NCBI GenBank assembly: GCA_020024765.1
Contig: JAHHTG010000068.1
Location: 1 to 5,868 of the forward strand
Direction of reading: 5' to 3'
Length of the DNA: 5,868 bases
From: Thomasclavelia sp.
Lineage (GTDB): Bacteria; Bacillota_I; Bacilli_A; Erysipelotrichales; Erysipelotrichaceae
Made by a program: the position numbers and the translations under genes. Numbering within the stretch: the first letter of the stretch is position 1; every line of letters starts with the position of its first letter. The notes beneath the pieces were generated by a model that saw only the letters and a list, made by a program, of their open reading frames with translations, ran no database searches and was not told the origin of the DNA. Below are positions 5,433-5,868 of the stretch, in pieces.

Positions 5433-5868
5433 CTTTTGAACCTTCTTTCATTTCTAATAAAAAATCTAAAATAAATAAACATACGCCGATTGTTAAACAA
5501 ATATCAGCAACGTTAAAAACCGGAAAATCCCATCCCAAGATAATAAAATCCAAGAAATCGACAACATATTGATTGACAATACGATCAAAGAAATTCCCAA
5601 ATGTTCCAGAAATCATCAAAAGAATTCCTAATCTTTCAAGTACACTACCCTTTTGGGCTTGGTAAATTAAATATCCTAAAACAGCCAACGCAACGATACT
5701 AACCAAATAGAAGAACCCCATTTGACCTTCGAGAATACTAAAACCAGCACCAGTATTACGTACATATGTGATATTGAAGAATCCATCAATAATCGAATAA
5801 GATTCACCTAAACGAAAATTAGATGCAATATAGAATTTTGTAATTTGATCTAAGACAAAAAAGACAAT
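5419..5868 (-). CDS. lspA: Lipoprotein signal peptidase II (prolipoprotein signal peptidase), 5' end beyond the window
   Basis: LspA removes the signal peptide from diacylglyceryl-modified prolipoproteins in the cytoplasmic membrane; it is the target of globomycin. The reading frame is open from the right edge with 149 residues visible, so only roughly 5-15 N-terminal residues are missing given the usual 155-165. Visible residues show LDQITK at 6-11 and the periplasmic VRNTGAGFSIL at 36-46 (commonly NTGAAF, so one Ala is Gly). A membrane helix lies at about 50-70, then SGTFGNFFDRI at 87-97 with catalytic Asp95. FNVADICLTIG at 118-128 carries catalytic Asp122, and a last helix runs to about 141. 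An internal ATG at 5721 would discard conserved segments and is not the start. It is the first visible gene of the second minus-strand operon, whose promoter must lie beyond the window. Confidence 0.96.
   Translation of the reverse strand: MVFFVLDQITKFYIASNFRLGESYSIIDGFFNITYVRNTGAGFSILEGQMGFFYLVSIVALAVLGYLIYQAQKGSVLERLGILLMISGTFGNFFDRIVNQYVVDFLDFIILGWDFPVFNVADICLTIGVCLFILDFLLEMKEGSKDANH

Noticed and set aside
5419..5721. A 100-residue protein starting at the internal ATG at 5721
   Set aside because: The frame stays open to the right edge and encodes conserved LspA segments (LDQITK, RNTGAGF) upstream of that ATG, so the gene is simply cut by the window.

Overview
The window is AT-rich chromosomal DNA from a low-G+C Gram-positive bacterium (Bacillota). 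The order nusB-xseA-xseB-ispA and the pair lspA-rluD are both typical of that phylum, and protein resemblance leans loosely towards Erysipelotrichia-like lineages. The class assignment is an inference and not secure. TGA ends nusB and tryptophan is encoded by TGG, so the standard bacterial code applies and not the Mycoplasma code.

Layout: (1) Positions 1-2117, minus strand, hold a tightly overlapping operon read nusB > xseA > xseB > ispA. ispA runs off the left edge. The products are a transcription antitermination factor, both subunits of exonuclease VII, and a short-chain prenyl diphosphate synthase. (2) Positions 2118-2224 are a 107-bp divergent promoter region. Each strand carries an extended -10 element (TRTGn + TAnAAT) placed so close to the start codon that both flanking transcripts are predicted to be leaderless or nearly so. 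(3) Positions 2225-2767, plus strand, hold a single gene of the uncharacterised DUF5662 family, with its own promoter and terminator. Its conserved His/Asp pattern looks like an HD-type metal site. (4) Positions 2768-2830 hold two facing intrinsic terminators. The minus-strand one has the stop codon of the converging gene in its loop. (5) Positions 2815-5868, minus strand, hold a second tight operon read lspA > rluD > rhomboid protease > deoxycytidylate deaminase. lspA is cut by the right edge.

The minus-strand genes are housekeeping: transcription control and rRNA synthesis (NusB), repair (XseAB), isoprenoid precursors (IspA), lipoprotein maturation (LspA), rRNA pseudouridylation (RluD-type), membrane proteolysis (rhomboid) and dUMP/dTTP supply (dCMP deaminase). 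Genes inside the operons are coupled by 4-26 bp overlaps or a 10-bp gap, and most have visible Shine-Dalgarno sequences. That contrasts with the two promoter-proximal genes nusB and DUF5662, which have none. No mobile element, CRISPR array, tRNA or rRNA was seen. The least described items are the DUF5662 protein and the paired leaderless-type promoters around it.
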